A stretch of 48,649 nucleotides of DNA from Deltaproteobacteria bacterium (lineage in GTDB: Bacteria > Desulfobacterota > Desulfobaccia > Desulfobaccales > 0-14-0-80-60-11), in NCBI GenBank assembly GCA_016874915.1, contig VGSW01000005.1, positions 1-48,649 of the forward strand. Direction: 5' to 3'. Shown one piece after another: positions 48,472-48,649 of this stretch (the first letter of the stretch is position 1; each line of letters begins with the position of its first letter). The position numbers and the translations under genes are program-made. The notes beneath the pieces are model-generated. The model was not told the origin of the DNA. It searched no databases and worked only from the letters and a program-made list of their open reading frames with translations.

Positions 48472-48649
48472 CAAAATGATACTAAAATCGAGAGCCTCTT
48501 GCAAAATGGCTCGGGATTGCCTGAAAAAGGTATCCGACAGCCAAAATTAAGCAACTCCCTATGGATGGCTTGATGGGAATACGGCAATTTGGGAGTAAAA
48601 TCGCCGATTTTCACCAACTTTGGGCGCGCCTCTCTCCCATAACTTGAAA

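Larger units (their letters stand above)
47945..48649. other. 705-base non-coding end of window
   Basis: No gene that I can support. It holds the large GC-rich inverted repeat after selA (48013-48127), a CAGAATGACC repeat fragment near 48250-48259, the GGGCGCAAT palindrome (48342-48361) and the hairpin at 48417-48471. Confidence 0.65.

Noticed and set aside
48285-48617. 110-residue gene at the end of the window
   Set aside because: It reads through two palindromic repeats on the minus strand and lacks a start signal.

Overview
The window looks like chromosome of an anaerobic, GC-rich bacterium of the Desulfobacterota (former Deltaproteobacteria). This is inferred from gene content: a paired metV-metF as in Wood-Ljungdahl organisms, a flavodiiron oxygen reductase, a two-subunit iron-sulfur fumarase, selA, a predicted periplasmic cobaltochelatase of the type known from Desulfovibrio, and a Feo system with two feoA genes and a small Cys-rich partner. 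A Desulfobacca-like lineage is possible, but this is a guess. Most genes are GC-rich. Two AT-rich blocks (about 32.2-35.0 kb and 36.0-37.2 kb) look acquired.

Layout. 0-8 kb, mostly minus strand: acyl-CoA dehydrogenase, an autoregulated TetR regulator, flavodiiron protein, DnaJ-type co-chaperone, BirA and a UbiA-like membrane protein with worn catalytic motifs. 8.2-9.8 kb: metV-metF. 9.9-14.4 kb: a TPR protein, then Fur, FeoA, FeoA, FeoB and a 48-residue FeoB partner, with two similar operator-like inverted repeats. 14.5-17.6 kb: a cobalamin riboswitch with an explicit terminator/antiterminator pair in front of a secreted CbiK, then an outer-membrane beta-barrel gene behind its own promoter and attenuator-like leader, then a secreted Cys-containing protein. 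17.6-25.7 kb: accessory DNA with wrecks of four transposases, a 48-bp perfect palindrome, a secreted tailspike-like beta-helix protein, an uncharacterised nucleotidyltransferase and a GDP-mannose 3,5-epimerase-like enzyme. 25.7-32.2 kb: sensor kinase plus a coiled-coil partner, fumarase and PBP1A. 32.4-37.2 kb: an AT-rich restriction-modification-like pair (methylase-specificity fusion facing an HNH-like protein), a secreted EEP nuclease and an AlbA_2 protein. 37.2-41.8 kb: YifB/ComM, a beta-flower protein, a membrane protein, a CoA-binding protein and a Cys-cluster protein. 42.1-44.4 kb: a paralogue of the beta-barrel gene with the same style of leader, and two small envelope proteins. 44.7-47.9 kb: a ParA with a coiled-coil partner, and selA.

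Two patterns cut across the gene list. First, many intergenic regions carry short tandem arrays of degenerate 7- or 8-mers. The word differs between loci, the array usually starts at or within a few bases of a stop codon, and it is often followed by its inverted copy. Some arrays run into coding sequence, as at the end of selA. Second, the two beta-barrel paralogues each have a consensus-like promoter, a short 5' hairpin, and an AGCC...GGCT terminator-like stem with an AGAA loop and seven T before the start codon. These two patterns, and the restriction-modification-like pair, are the best candidates for something undescribed.
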